Source: Polaromonas sp. UBA4122 (lineage in GTDB: Bacteria > Pseudomonadota > Gammaproteobacteria > Burkholderiales > Burkholderiaceae_C). Taken from it: 35,841 nt of DNA. The DNA lies in contig DFWY01000148.1 in assembly GCA_002381615.1 (NCBI GenBank), forward strand, positions 1-35,841. The letters run 5' to 3'. Position 1 is the stretch's first letter; each line of letters starts with the position of its first letter. Positions 1 to 7,066 of this stretch are shown piece after piece. The notes under the pieces were generated by a model, which saw nothing but the letters and a program-made list of their open reading frames with translations, did not search any database and was not told the DNA's origin. Both the position numbers and the translations under genes were made by a program.

Positions 1-151
1 AGTTGCAGTCCCAGTCGCTTCTCTATTGCCAATATGTCCTCGCTCATGACTTTGATGCGAGCGACTTGCTCCGGACCTGTCAGCGTTCAAGAAGCGTAAA
101 GGAGGAGGTGATCAATATCTCTGGACAAATCCACCCAGACGCTCCAACTCT
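1..151. other. Left-edge region, possible truncated coding tail
   Basis: The plus frame starting at base 3 stays open to a stop at 180-182 without any start codon. It could be the C-terminal end of a gene entering from the left, and would overlap the next gene tail to tail. Two other frames are also open over much of the first 100 bases, including a minus frame with an ATG at 47 reading leftwards (MSEDILAIEKRLG), so the sequence alone does not decide. A strong purine-rich stretch complementary to the 16S rRNA 3' end (AAGGAGGAGGTGATC, 99-113) has no convincing start codon behind it. I recognise no family here. Confidence 0.2.
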
Positions 152-364
152 TCAATTTCGTGAACGATTACTTTTTACGTAACTGAGTTCAGTTCCATTA
201 GCCATAGAAAGGCATTCGCCATAAAGTCTCAGCCAGTAGTCTCGATCGTGAGGTTTAACTTCAACTTCATATGGAGCTATTTTTATCATGAGGTCGTAAG
301 CAACTCGCTCTTTACTCTCTGATTGAATGCGGACTGGATTCGATGCTGAAACACTTTCTGTCAT
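152..364 (-). CDS. Small hypothetical protein (70 aa)
   Basis: Unrecognised soluble protein of 70 residues without membrane segments or cysteine motifs; it begins MTESVSASNPVR. The start is the ATG at 364 rather than the upstream ATG at 406, because AAGGAG stands six bases before it, whereas the upstream ATG has no such site. The upstream region is also shared with the integrase remnant on the other strand. The composition (VAYDLMIKIAPYEV, RDYWLRLYGECLSMANG) is that of a normal folded protein, so it is probably a real gene. No function can be assigned. It sits between the edge region and recombinase debris, as is common for small cargo genes of integrated elements. Confidence 0.5.
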   Translation of the reverse strand: MTESVSASNPVRIQSESKERVAYDLMIKIAPYEVEVKPHDRDYWLRLYGECLSMANGTELSYVKSNRSRN

Positions 365-411
365 TGCAAGCTCCTTAATGTTATTTTCTGCCTTACGGCA
401 ATTCATTATGT

Positions 412-678
412 ACCGATCACAAAAACGGCCGGCCGCACTCTGTACCGTTCAATCAGGCCGCAATGGAAGTGCTGGAACGGCGGCAGGGCGATCACCCGAC
501 CCATGTTTTCACGTATGAGGGAAATCCAATTGTCCAGGTCAACACCAAGGCGTGGCGCAACGCCTTGCAACGAGCTGGAATTGAGGATTTTCGCTGGCAT
601 GAGCCACGGCTACCCCTGAAAACACCAGAATATTGGCGGGCAGGCGGATTTCAAGGGGTGCAAGGTCACCTGGTGTAA
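412..678 (+). pseudogene. Tyrosine recombinase (integrase) remnant
   Basis: The plus frame reads TDHKNGRPHSVPFNQAAMEV, then LERRQG, HVFTYEG and AWRNALQRAGIEDFRWH. In tyrosine recombinases this is the strand between the catalytic Lys turn and the start of the H-x-x-R box. After FRWH (up to about 600) the reading changes to unrelated residues and stops at 676-678, so the H-x-x-R motif, the second histidine and the nucleophilic tyrosine are all missing. The N-terminal core-binding domain is missing too. Only about 65 codons of a normally 330-400 residue enzyme remain, so it must be inactive. It marks a former phage or genomic-island integrase. Confidence 0.6.
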
Positions 679-965
679 CCGCGAAGGTGAGCCAATTTGC
701 CTTCGGCCCTGCTTACGTATCCGGGGTCAGCTTCCCATGAAGCGTTGCCCCCAGTTTCTGTGGGCCACCCTGTGGATAAGAGCCTCAACAACTACGCAAA
801 GCCGCGCCCGTGCTGGCTCGCAACGCAATGCCCAGAAATTGATCAACCCATTTACTGATGCAGATCAAGGAGAACCCACAAAATTGCTATGCTTTTGATA
901 GCTATGTTCACCCGTACCATATGGGATATAGCCTGTTTTTATTCATAAAATAGAGAATTCCGCTG
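679..965. other. Intergenic stretch without recognisable gene
   Basis: No open frame with a credible start and no recognisable protein remnant was seen between the integrase fragment and the regulator fragment. The only structure noted is the palindromic element at 886-902, listed separately. An A/T-rich patch follows it at about 930-960. Confidence 0.4.
886..902. repeat. Short palindromic intergenic element GCTAT-N7-ATAGC
   Basis: The sequence GCTAT GCTTTTG ATAGC has perfect five-base arms around a seven-base spacer in an otherwise featureless gap. I associate intergenic palindromes of the type TAGCTATCAAAAGCATAGC with Comamonadaceae genomes, which supports the taxonomic guess. It has no T-tract on either side, so it is not a typical intrinsic terminator. 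Function unknown. Confidence 0.4.
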
Positions 966-1200
966 TCAGTCCGGCTCTGGTGCAGCCATTGCACTCAGCG
1001 CGTACTGATCGGGTACGGGCGCTGCACGAGGCGTCGCGTTCTGGGGGGTGCCCAGTGCCTTGGGCTTGCGATAGAGCGAGAGCGAGCGCTAGCTGATCCC
1101 CAGCCGGGCACCCAGCGCGGCGCGCTCAAGCAGGTTGCGCAGCCACCAGCAGGGGAATGTCGTCCCTGGCGAAACAGGCTGTATGCGAGTAACCTCTATT
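966..1200 (-). pseudogene. Decayed sigma-54-dependent (NtrC/Fis) regulator fragment
   Basis: Reading the minus strand, one frame near 1145-1175 gives ARDDIPLLV, which resembles the R-x-D-I-P-x-L segment of the AAA+ domain of sigma-54 activators. A shifted frame then gives RNLLERAALGARLGIS, a stop codon (TAG), and RSLSLYRKPKALG, ending at a TGA at 966. The second part matches a Fis-type helix-turn-helix (AA..LGIS.RSLYRK.KALG) at the C-terminus of the same family. The pieces lie too close together and are in different frames with an internal stop, so this is a deletion remnant. Identification is moderate because the pieces are short. Confidence 0.4.
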
Positions 1201-1288
1201 GGTGCCTCCCAGTCAGTTATATTGCTCTGGTGTGCTGCAAGGAGGCAGAGATTGCCGGATGATCGGAGGATTTCAACCCTGTAGCGTT

Positions 1289-1311
1289 GATTCCGCTACC
1301 GAGGCGGAATC
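1289..1311. promoter_or_regulatory. Inverted repeat in the cyd operon leader
   Basis: GATTCCGC (1289-1296) and GCGGAATC (1304-1311) are perfect eight-base arms separated by TACCGAG, about 95 bases before cydP. No T-run follows, so an intrinsic terminator is unlikely. An operator or a leader hairpin for the cytochrome bd operon is possible. It does not match the FNR consensus TTGAT-N4-ATCAA. Confidence 0.35.
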
Positions 1312-1405
1312 TCGTCGGATACCGGATGGGGCGGATTCAAAACTTTTCAGGCACGCCTGGCATGACGCGCTTCTTGATAGCAGAATGTGTAAAGACGATG
1401 TAACC

Positions 1406-1579
1406 ATGAAACCACAAGACAAGACCCTGGTGCGAAAGCTGGCCATCGTGCTGGTGATCAAGCTGGTCGTTTTGACGGCCTTGTGGTGGGGCTTTGTGCG
1501 CGAGCAGCGCGTGGTGGTGGACGATAACGCCGCTGCTGTGCAACTGCTGGGCCCAGAGCACGTCAAAACCAAGGAGTGA
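1406..1579 (+). CDS. cydP: CydP, small subunit of the cytochrome bd operon
   Basis: A 57-residue membrane protein with one transmembrane helix (about residues 11-31, [19 protein letters not shown]) followed by [10 protein letters not shown]. The helix ending in ALWW-x-FVREQRV is the signature of the CydP family, found directly before cydA in many beta- and gammaproteobacteria. It probably associates with the cytochrome bd quinol oxidase in the inner membrane; the exact role is not settled. The start is the ATG at 1406, because longer readings of this frame begin in unrelated low-quality sequence. The stop at 1577-1579 directly follows AAGGAG, which serves as the ribosome site of cydA four bases downstream. 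The two are therefore co-transcribed and probably translationally coupled. Confidence 0.8.
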   Translation: MKPQDKTLVRKLAIVLVIKLVVLTALWWGFVREQRVVVDDNAAAVQLLGPEHVKTKE

Positions 1580-1583
1580 TCCG

Positions 1584-3161
1584 GTGATTTCAGAACAACT
1601 GGTTAATCTGTCGCGGTTGCAGTTTGCCGCCACGGCCCTGTACCACTTTCTTTTTGTGCCGTTGACGTTGGGCCTGGTGTGGATACTGGTCATCATGGAG
1701 AGCGTCTATGTGATGACCGGCAACGTCGTCTGGAAAGATATGACGCGCTTCTGGGGCAAGCTGTTCGGCATCAACTTCGCCTTGGGCGTGACCACCGGCA
1801 TCACACTCGAATTCCAGTTTGGCACCAACTGGGCCTACTACTCGCACTATGTGGGCGACATCTTCGGCGCGCCGCTGGCCATCGAAGGGTTGATGGCCTT
1901 CTTTCTTGAATCGACCATGATTGGCCTGTTTTTCTTTGGCTGGGATCGTCTTTCAAAAACCCAGCATTTGATGGTCACCACGCTGACGGCCATCAGCACC
2001 AGCCTGTCGGCGCTGTGGATCCTGATTGCCAATGGCTGGATGCAAAACCCGGTCGGTGCCGCGTTCAACTACCAGACCATGCGAATGGAGATGGTCGATT
2101 TCTGGGCCATAGTATTCAACCCGGTCGCACAGGCCAAATTCGTGCACACCGTGTCGGCGGGCTACGTGACAGGTGCCATGTTCGTGCTGTCAATTTCGAG
2201 TTGGTACCTGCTCAAGAAGCGCGACGTGGAGTTTGCCAAGCGCAGCTTTCGCGTGGCGGCGGCCTTTGGCCTGGCGTCGGCGCTCAGCGTGATCGTGCTG
2301 GGTGACGAGTCGGGCTACACCGTGGGCGAAGCCCAGCAAACCAAGTTGGCCGCCATGGAGGCCATGTGGGAGACCAAGCCTGCCCCGGCCGGACTCACGA
2401 TGGTGGCAGGCATCAACGAAGCCGAGCAAAAGAACGACTGGGAGATCGAGATTCCCTGGCTCATGGGCCTGATCGGCACGCGCTCGATCAGCAAGGAAAT
2501 TCCCGGTATCCATGAGATCAAGGCTAAAAACCGCGAGCGCATTGTGCGTGGTGTCGTCGCCGTGACGGCGCTCGAAGCGCTGCGTGCCAACCGCGATGAC
2601 ACGGTGGCCAGGCAGGTGTTCGAGCAGCACAAGGCCGATCTCGGCTTCGGCCTGTTGCTCAAAAAATATGTCACTGACGTGAACCAGGCCACGCCCGAGA
2701 TCATCGACAAGGCTGTGAACGACACGGTGCCGCGCGTCACACCCATGTTCTGGACCTTCCGGGTGATGGTGGGCTTGGGTTTTGCCATGCTGGCGCTCTT
2801 CGCCGTGGCGTTCTGGAGCACGATCAAAACCGCCACAATGCAAAAGCCCTGGCTACTCAAGTGGGCACTGTGGATGCTGCCAGCACCCTGGATCGCTATC
2901 GAACTTGGCTGGATCGTCGCCGAATATGGTCGCCAACCCTGGACGATCTACGGCGTGCTGCCCACGCACCTGAGCGTGTCCACCCTCAGCGTCAACAGCC
3001 TGTATGGCTCGCTGGCGGGCTTCGTCGGCTTCTACACCGTGCTGCTGGTGGTGGAGATGTATTTGATGCTCAAGTTTGTCCGCATGGGCCCGGGCAGCCT
3101 GGGCACCGGCCGCTATGAGCACGAACCTGCGCAGCACAACACCATCCCGACCAACGCCTGA
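1584..3161 (+). CDS. cydA: Cytochrome bd ubiquinol oxidase subunit I
   Basis: Subunit I of cytochrome bd oxidase (525 aa), which oxidises ubiquinol and passes electrons to oxygen at high affinity in the inner membrane. The haem ligands of the E. coli protein are visible: His21 (ALYHFLF), His188 ([10 protein letters not shown]) and Met395 (TFRVMVG). Quinol-loop residues Lys254 and Glu259 ([10 protein letters not shown]) are present, and GRQPW is at 449-453. The Q-loop (about 250-380, including GTRS and GFGLLLKKY) is of the long E. coli-like type, not the short loop of cyanide-insensitive oxidases. The start is GTG at 1584, seven bases after AAGGAG; a longer reading from 1494 would overlap cydP. 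It is the second gene of a compact cydP-A-B-X-ybgE operon. Complete and apparently functional. Confidence 0.95.
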   Translation: MISEQLVNLSRLQFAATALYHFLFVPLTLGLVWILVIMESVYVMTGNVVWKDMTRFWGKLFGINFALGVTTGITLEFQFGTNWAYYSHYVGDIFGAPLAIEGLMAFFLESTMIGLFFFGWDRLSKTQHLMVTTLTAISTSLSALWILIANGWMQNPVGAAFNYQTMRMEMVDFWAIVFNPVAQAKFVHTVSAGYVTGAMFVLSISSWYLLKKRDVEFAKRSFRVAAAFGLASALSVIVLGDESGYTVGEAQQTKLAAMEAMWETKPAPAGLTMVAGINEAEQKNDWEIEIPWLMGLIGTRSISKEIPGIHEIKAKNRERIVRGVVAVTALEALRANRDDTVARQVFEQHKADLGFGLLLKKYVTDVNQATPEIIDKAVNDTVPRVTPMFWTFRVMVGLGFAMLALFAVAFWSTIKTATMQKPWLLKWALWMLPAPWIAIELGWIVAEYGRQPWTIYGVLPTHLSVSTLSVNSLYGSLAGFVGFYTVLLVVEMYLMLKFVRMGPGSLGTGRYEHEPAQHNTIPTNA

Positions 3162-3174
3162 AGGAGAACACAGA

Positions 3175-4311
3175 ATGCTGGACTATCCAACCCTCAAAAT
3201 CATCTGGTGGCTGCTCGTGGGCGTGCTGCTGGTGGGCTTTGCCATCATGGACGGCCATGACATGGGCGTGGGCACGCTGCTGCCTTTCGTTGGCCAAGAC
3301 GACGTGGAACGTCGCGTCGTCATCAACACCGTCGGCCCGCACTGGGAGGGAAACCAGGTCTGGTTCATCACCGGCGGTGGCGCCATCTTTGCGGCCTGGC
3401 CGCTGGTTTATGCCACGGCCTTCAGCGGTTTTTACTGGGCCATGATGGCGGTGCTGTGGGCGCTGTTCTTTCGGCCGGTGGGTTTTGACTACCGCAGCAA
3501 AATCCACAATGCGACCTGGCGCAGCACCTGGGACTGGTGCCTGTTTATCGGGAGTGCCGTGCCGCCGCTGATTTTCGGCGTGGCGTTTGGCAACCTGCTG
3601 CAGGGTGTGCCGTTCCAGTTTGACGGGTATATGGTCTCCACCTACACCGGTACCTTCTGGCAGTTGCTCAACCCGTTCGCCCTGCTGGCGGGCGTGGTGA
3701 GCAGTGCCATGATCACGATGCATGGCGGGGCTTATCTGGCGCACCGCACTGAAGGCGTCATTCAGGCGCGCGCTGTCAAAGGCGCCGTGGGGGCGGCGAT
3801 CGTCATGGTCGTGGCTTTTGTGGCTGCGGGGGTATGGTTGCAAAACATCGACGGCTACCGCATCACCTCGGTCATTGACCCGGCTAACCTGGCGGACCCG
3901 ATGAACAAAACCGTCGTGCGCGAAGCCGGTGCGTGGATGGCCAACTACGGCCGCCAGCCGCTGCTGTGGCTGCTGCCGGCGCTGGGCGTGGGCTGTGGCC
4001 TGCTGGCCGCAGGACTGCTGTTGGCGCGCCGCACGCTGACGGCCTTTGTGGCGTCGGCGCTGGCCCTGGTCGGGGTGATTGGCACAGCAGGCGCCTCGAT
4101 GTTCCCCTTCATCATGCCGTCGTCCACCCTGCCGGCTGCCAGCCTGACGGTGTGGGACAGTGTGTCAAGCCATCTCACGCTGGGCATCATGTTCTGGGCC
4201 ACCGTCATCTTCATGCCGCTGATTATTGTTTACACCAGCTGGGCCTACCGCGTGATGCGCGGCAAGGTAACTGCCGCCCACATCCAGGAAAACGAGCACG
4301 TCGCTTATTAA
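3175..4311 (+). CDS. cydB: Cytochrome bd ubiquinol oxidase subunit II
   Basis: Subunit II of cytochrome bd oxidase (378 aa, the usual length), a polytopic membrane protein that pairs with CydA. It begins MLDYPTLKIIWWLLVGVLL and contains the conserved GFAIMDGHDMGVG segment (about 22-34) and the NTVGPHWEGNQVWFITGGG segment (about 51-69). FRPVGFDYRSK and a C-terminal run ending YRVMRGKV also fit the family. The start is ATG 3175, nine bases after AAGGAG; an upstream in-frame start at 3076 lies inside cydA and is rejected. The gap to cydA is 13 bases. No frame damage is seen. Confidence 0.95.
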   Translation: MLDYPTLKIIWWLLVGVLLVGFAIMDGHDMGVGTLLPFVGQDDVERRVVINTVGPHWEGNQVWFITGGGAIFAAWPLVYATAFSGFYWAMMAVLWALFFRPVGFDYRSKIHNATWRSTWDWCLFIGSAVPPLIFGVAFGNLLQGVPFQFDGYMVSTYTGTFWQLLNPFALLAGVVSSAMITMHGGAYLAHRTEGVIQARAVKGAVGAAIVMVVAFVAAGVWLQNIDGYRITSVIDPANLADPMNKTVVREAGAWMANYGRQPLLWLLPALGVGCGLLAAGLLLARRTLTAFVASALALVGVIGTAGASMFPFIMPSSTLPAASLTVWDSVSSHLTLGIMFWATVIFMPLIIVYTSWAYRVMRGKVTAAHIQENEHVAY

Positions 4312-4335
4312 TAGTTCTGTTTATAGGAGAACAAA

Positions 4336-4455
4336 ATGTGGTATTTCGCCTGGATACTCGGTGTCGGTTTTGCGGTGTTGCTGGCCATTCTCAATGCCAT
4401 GTGGGGCGAGAACGAAGAAGCCCGCGCACAGGCGCGCAAGACTAACCCCCGATGA
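4336..4455 (+). CDS. cydX: CydX, cytochrome bd small subunit
   Basis: A 39-residue single-pass membrane peptide, MWYFAWILGVGFAVLLAILN, then AMWGENEEAR. The MWYFAWILG opening is diagnostic of CydX, which stabilises the haem centres of cytochrome bd. The typical length is 37-40 residues. A ribosome site (AGGAG, 4325-4329) precedes the ATG at 4336. The last codons overlap the next gene: the TGA at 4453-4455 shares bases with the ATG at 4452, pointing to translational coupling. Easily missed because of its size. Confidence 0.9.
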   Translation: MWYFAWILGVGFAVLLAILNAMWGENEEARAQARKTNPR

Positions 4456-4781
4456 TGCCAACAACGCCGTCTGCGGAAAGCGACCGTGACGAAGACAGCG
4501 TTGACGTGGCCGCCGTGCCGGGTGGCGCAGCCGTTCACCTGCCGAGCCTGCTCGTGGCGCTTGCCATCATGCTGGGTGGCAGTGTTTACCCCCAGTTGTT
4601 TGCGCGAGCGGACGGCGCGGCCGACCACGGCTTGGCCATGGCGCTTTTCTGGGCCATGAGCGCGGGATTTGTACGCGGCGTGGGTTTTTTGCCCCGGGCA
4701 TTGGTCTGGCGCCTGCTTTTTTCGGGGTGGTCATGCTTGGCGGGGTTGCTGCTGGCCGCCTGGCTGCGATGGGGGACGTGA
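4452..4781 (+). CDS. ybgE: YbgE-family protein of the cyd operon
   Basis: A 109-residue membrane protein with three hydrophobic segments (about residues 31-51, 62-80 and 87-105). It matches the YbgE family that follows cydAB(X) in many proteobacteria, with conserved features such as GFVRGVGFLPR and a small C-terminal hydrophobic segment ending in AAWLRWG. Its function is unknown. It is not essential for oxidase activity in E. coli as far as I know. The start at ATG 4452 overlaps the cydX stop and lacks its own strong ribosome site, fitting coupled translation; ATG 4455 is an equally possible start. It is the last intact gene of the cyd operon. Confidence 0.8.
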   Translation: MMPTTPSAESDRDEDSVDVAAVPGGAAVHLPSLLVALAIMLGGSVYPQLFARADGAADHGLAMALFWAMSAGFVRGVGFLPRALVWRLLFSGWSCLAGLLLAAWLRWGT

Positions 4782-4782
4782 G

Positions 4783-5236
4783 ATGTATTTCCGCATCCTG
4801 CACGACGACCTCATGCCGCACGAGCCTGCGTTGCTGGCAACGCCTGGGCGCGCCCATCGTGCAGCGTCAAGGCGGCTCAGAAGTGCGTCAGGTGAACGAC
4901 GGCGATGTATTACCCTTCGGCCATGAACTGGTGCGCGTGCTGACCACGCCAGGCCACACGGCCGCTTGCCTCAGCGTTGCCTGGCGCGATCGGCAACACC
5001 CGAGGCTCTGTGGGACAGCGTAAAGCAGCGCGTGTTCACCCTGCCGGACGAGACACTGCTGTTTGCCGGCCATGAGCGATGGGCGCTGGCGGTTAGCACG
5101 GTGCTGGAGCAGCGGCGCTGGCAAAGCCGTACCGGCGCAGACGTCACTTTGATGGAGTGTGACTCCCATGAAGGATTCGACGACCTCGAGGACGCGACTC
5201 AGCAGATTTTGATGTTCCTGCATCCGCCACCCGGCC
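4783..5236 (+). pseudogene. Broken metallo-beta-lactamase (ETHE1/persulfide dioxygenase-like) gene
   Basis: Three pieces of one protein lie in three frames. MYFRILHDD starts at 4783, one base after the ybgE stop. A second frame (4826-4993) gives QRLGAPIVQRQGG and NDGDVLPFG, followed by HELVRVLTTPGHTAACLS. A third (5002-5136) gives LWDSVKQRVFTLPDETLLFAGHE and STVLEQRRWQ. In ETHE1-like persulfide dioxygenases these are the N-terminus, the TPGHT metal-ligand strand, and the LYDS...LFTLPD...PGH...S...EERR tail. The T-H-x-H-A-D-H motif and the G-D-x-L aspartate are missing. The third frame continues to about 5236 with an unrelated segment (HEGFDDLEDA). The gene cannot make an active enzyme. Confidence 0.65.
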
Positions 5237-5275
5237 GCATCCGCGCCGGACCTTGTACCAACCCTCGGAGAAACC

Positions 5276-5746
5276 ATGAAAGCCTTCCAGGATTACTATC
5301 CCGAAAACGTTGCCCACTGCTACGGATGCGGCCGTCTGAACACGCACGGCTACCAAATAAAAACCTTCTGGGAGGGCGAGGAAACGGTCACCCACTTCAC
5401 GCCCGAGCCCTGGCACATGTCGGTGCCGGGCTTCGCCTACGGCGGGCTGATCGCCTCGCTCATCGATTGCCACAGCACCGGCACGGCCGCCGCAGCCATG
5501 TACCGCGCCGAGGAACGAGAGATGGACACGCTGCCCGCGTTCCGTTTCGTCACGGGCTCGCTGCACGTGAACTTTCTCAAGCCCACCCCGATCACCGGTT
5601 CGATCGAAATTCGCGGTCGCGTCAAGGAGATCAAGGGCCGCAAGGTGGTCGTGGAGACCACAGTGCTGGTCGCTGGCGTGGCGACTGCGCGCGGCGAGGT
5701 CGTGGCGTTGCAAATGCCGGAGCACTTCGGGAACGGCGGCGCTTAG
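5276..5746 (+). CDS. PaaI-family hotdog thioesterase
   Basis: A 156-residue cytoplasmic protein of the acyl-CoA thioesterase hotdog superfamily. NCYGCG-type opening (HCYGCGRLNTHGYQIK, about 14-29) and the central helix region PGFAYGGLIASLIDCHSTG (about 51-69) mark the PaaI/THEM4-like branch; GSLHVNFLKPTPITG (about 99-113) is the usual following strand. It would hydrolyse a small acyl- or aryl-CoA thioester; the substrate cannot be told. GGAG stands five bases before the ATG at 5276. It lies 40 bases after the broken metallo-beta-lactamase region, and may have been brought together with it during rearrangement. Complete. Confidence 0.75.
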   Translation: MKAFQDYYPENVAHCYGCGRLNTHGYQIKTFWEGEETVTHFTPEPWHMSVPGFAYGGLIASLIDCHSTGTAAAAMYRAEEREMDTLPAFRFVTGSLHVNFLKPTPITGSIEIRGRVKEIKGRKVVVETTVLVAGVATARGEVVALQMPEHFGNGGA

Positions 5747-5751
5747 AAAGC

Positions 5752-5903
5752 GCTGCCTTATCTGCCTCCAGGTCGGCCAGGCTCTTGAACTTACCGCTAT
5801 AGCCGCCAAAGCCTGGCATGGTCATCGCACAGCTGTCCATGTGCGGGGCCTTCAGCACCACGTCCAAGTTCAATGAACTTTTATTGCTATAAAAAAGAAT
5901 CAC
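5752..5903 (-). other. Possible coding remnant
   Basis: The minus frame from an ATG at 5903 reads MILFYSNKSSLNLDVVLKA, PHMDSCAMTMPGFGGYSGKF and SLADLEADKAAL before running into the 3' end of the convergent thioesterase gene. The middle has the look of a conserved protein end, but I cannot name the family. It has no good ribosome site and continues out of frame context under the thioesterase, so it is more likely a leftover C-terminus than a gene. Confidence 0.25.
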
Positions 5904-5924
5904 CCACTGAATTTCCGGGACCTC

Positions 5925-6947
5925 CTATTTGCCAAGCCCGGCTCCGGCTACAAATGCGGCACCGAACCCAATGCCTTTTTGCGCGACGAGGCCACCCGCG
6001 GGGGTCGGGCAGAACGAAGAGGCCTGCGCGATGAAGCGAAGCAGTGCAGGCGTCGATTGCTTGTCGTGATGAACCACAAAATAGCACTGGCGAGTCATTT
6101 TTGGGAGTGTCGTAGCGATTTGTCGCAGGCGCTTGGTGTCGATCAAGTCGCTCACCACCCATTGTGAGAGACAGGCCATACCGAGTCCTTCCGCCGCAGC
6201 ATGCTTGATCGCTTCCGAGCTTCCCAGCTCGATGCTGCGCCGATAAGACCGCAGGTGCGGCAGCAACAGCTGGTCAGTGGCCTCCCGGGTGCCCGAACCC
6301 GGTTCGCGCAGCAGCCACACCGCATTCCGCAGCGTCTTTACCGACACGCGCTCTGACCGGCGTTCTGCTGCACTGGACGCCCGGGTGGGCCCGGCAAGCG
6401 TGCTTTCCGGGGGACAGACGACCCACAACTCGTCCTTCAGCCAGGGCGTAACGGTCAGTGCCGCCTGGTGACACGGCCCTTCGATCAGTCCGATATCGAG
6501 CTCGAACGCAGCAACCGCGTCGCAGATGGCCTCAGTGTTGCCTATCGTGACTTTCGAGCGCCAGGCCGTGGTCCCGTCGTGGTGGAGATCCCCAAGAAAC
6601 CGGCTGAGCAACTTCGGCAGCACGTAGTTGCCGATGGTGGTGCTGGCACCGATGCGCAGCGACTGAGTCTGTGCAATCCCGTCGCGCGACATTTGTTCGA
6701 TGCCAGCCGCGCCGTCCAGCAATGCCAGCGCACGCGGCAGCAGGGCGCGCCCGTTGTCGTTGAGCAGGAGGCGCTTGCCGGAGCGGTCGAACAGGCGCAG
6801 CGACAGCAGGCGCTCCAGCTCATTGAGCGCCGAACTGGTGGCCGACTGCGACAGCGCGACCTCAGCGCTTGCGGCTGTGGTGCTGCCGCTGCGCGCCACA
6901 GCCACAAATATCTGCAATTGCCGGAGCGTGAGCCGTAGTACGTCCAT
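5925..6947 (-). CDS. LysR-family regulator, YeiE-like
   Basis: LysR-type transcriptional regulator (340 aa). The winged helix-turn-helix is at about residues 7-67 (LRQLQIFVAVARSGS, ALSQSATSSALNELE, LFDRSGKRLLLNDNGRALL). A periplasmic-binding-protein-like effector domain follows at about 95-300 (RIGASTTIGNYVLPKLL, ELDIGLIEGP, REPGSGTR). The REPGSGTR and GASTTIGNY motifs are typical of the CysB/YeiE/CbbR-like branch. It is divergent from the YeiH-type transporter with 119 bases between, the arrangement of yeiE-yeiH in enterobacteria, so it probably controls that gene and itself. The C-terminus is about 30 residues longer than usual, with a glycine-rich tail, possibly from a lost stop. The name is not used as a symbol because orthology is unproven. 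Confidence 0.8.
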   Translation of the reverse strand: MDVLRLTLRQLQIFVAVARSGSTTAASAEVALSQSATSSALNELERLLSLRLFDRSGKRLLLNDNGRALLPRALALLDGAAGIEQMSRDGIAQTQSLRIGASTTIGNYVLPKLLSRFLGDLHHDGTTAWRSKVTIGNTEAICDAVAAFELDIGLIEGPCHQAALTVTPWLKDELWVVCPPESTLAGPTRASSAAERRSERVSVKTLRNAVWLLREPGSGTREATDQLLLPHLRSYRRSIELGSSEAIKHAAAEGLGMACLSQWVVSDLIDTKRLRQIATTLPKMTRQCYFVVHHDKQSTPALLRFIAQASSFCPTPAGGLVAQKGIGFGAAFVAGAGLGK

Positions 6948-6985
6948 GATTTGAGTCCTTGTCTATAGCGATTTAATAGGTATAT

Positions 6986-6999
6986 CTTACTTAAATAAG
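6986..6999. promoter_or_regulatory. Candidate LysR operator in the divergent promoter
   Basis: CTTACTTAAATAAG is a 14-base near-palindrome with one mismatch. It lies between the LysR gene and the transporter gene, within A/T-rich sequence. LysR proteins bind interrupted palindromes with a T-N11-A core in just this position, so this is the best candidate site, about 40 bases upstream of the LysR start codon and 67 before the transporter start. Confidence 0.4.
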
Positions 7000-7066
7000 C
7001 TGTTTGACGGGTCATTGAGAGATCTCTACATTCGAACCTGACTGCACCAAACCACAGAAAACAGCC

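Noticed and set aside
886..902. Palindrome read as a terminator
   Set aside because: No T-run on either side and no gene ends nearby.
1494..1583. Longer start for cydA at 1494
   Set aside because: The extension lies inside cydP in another frame; the GTG at 1584 has a proper AAGGAG and matches the family start.
2190..2860. Long open frames on the minus strand inside cydA
   Set aside because: They are shadows of the cydA coding frame in GC-rich DNA; no motif or ribosome site.
3070..3843. 257-codon minus frame inside cydB
   Set aside because: Shadow of cydB; composition full of His/Arg/Gln with no domain.
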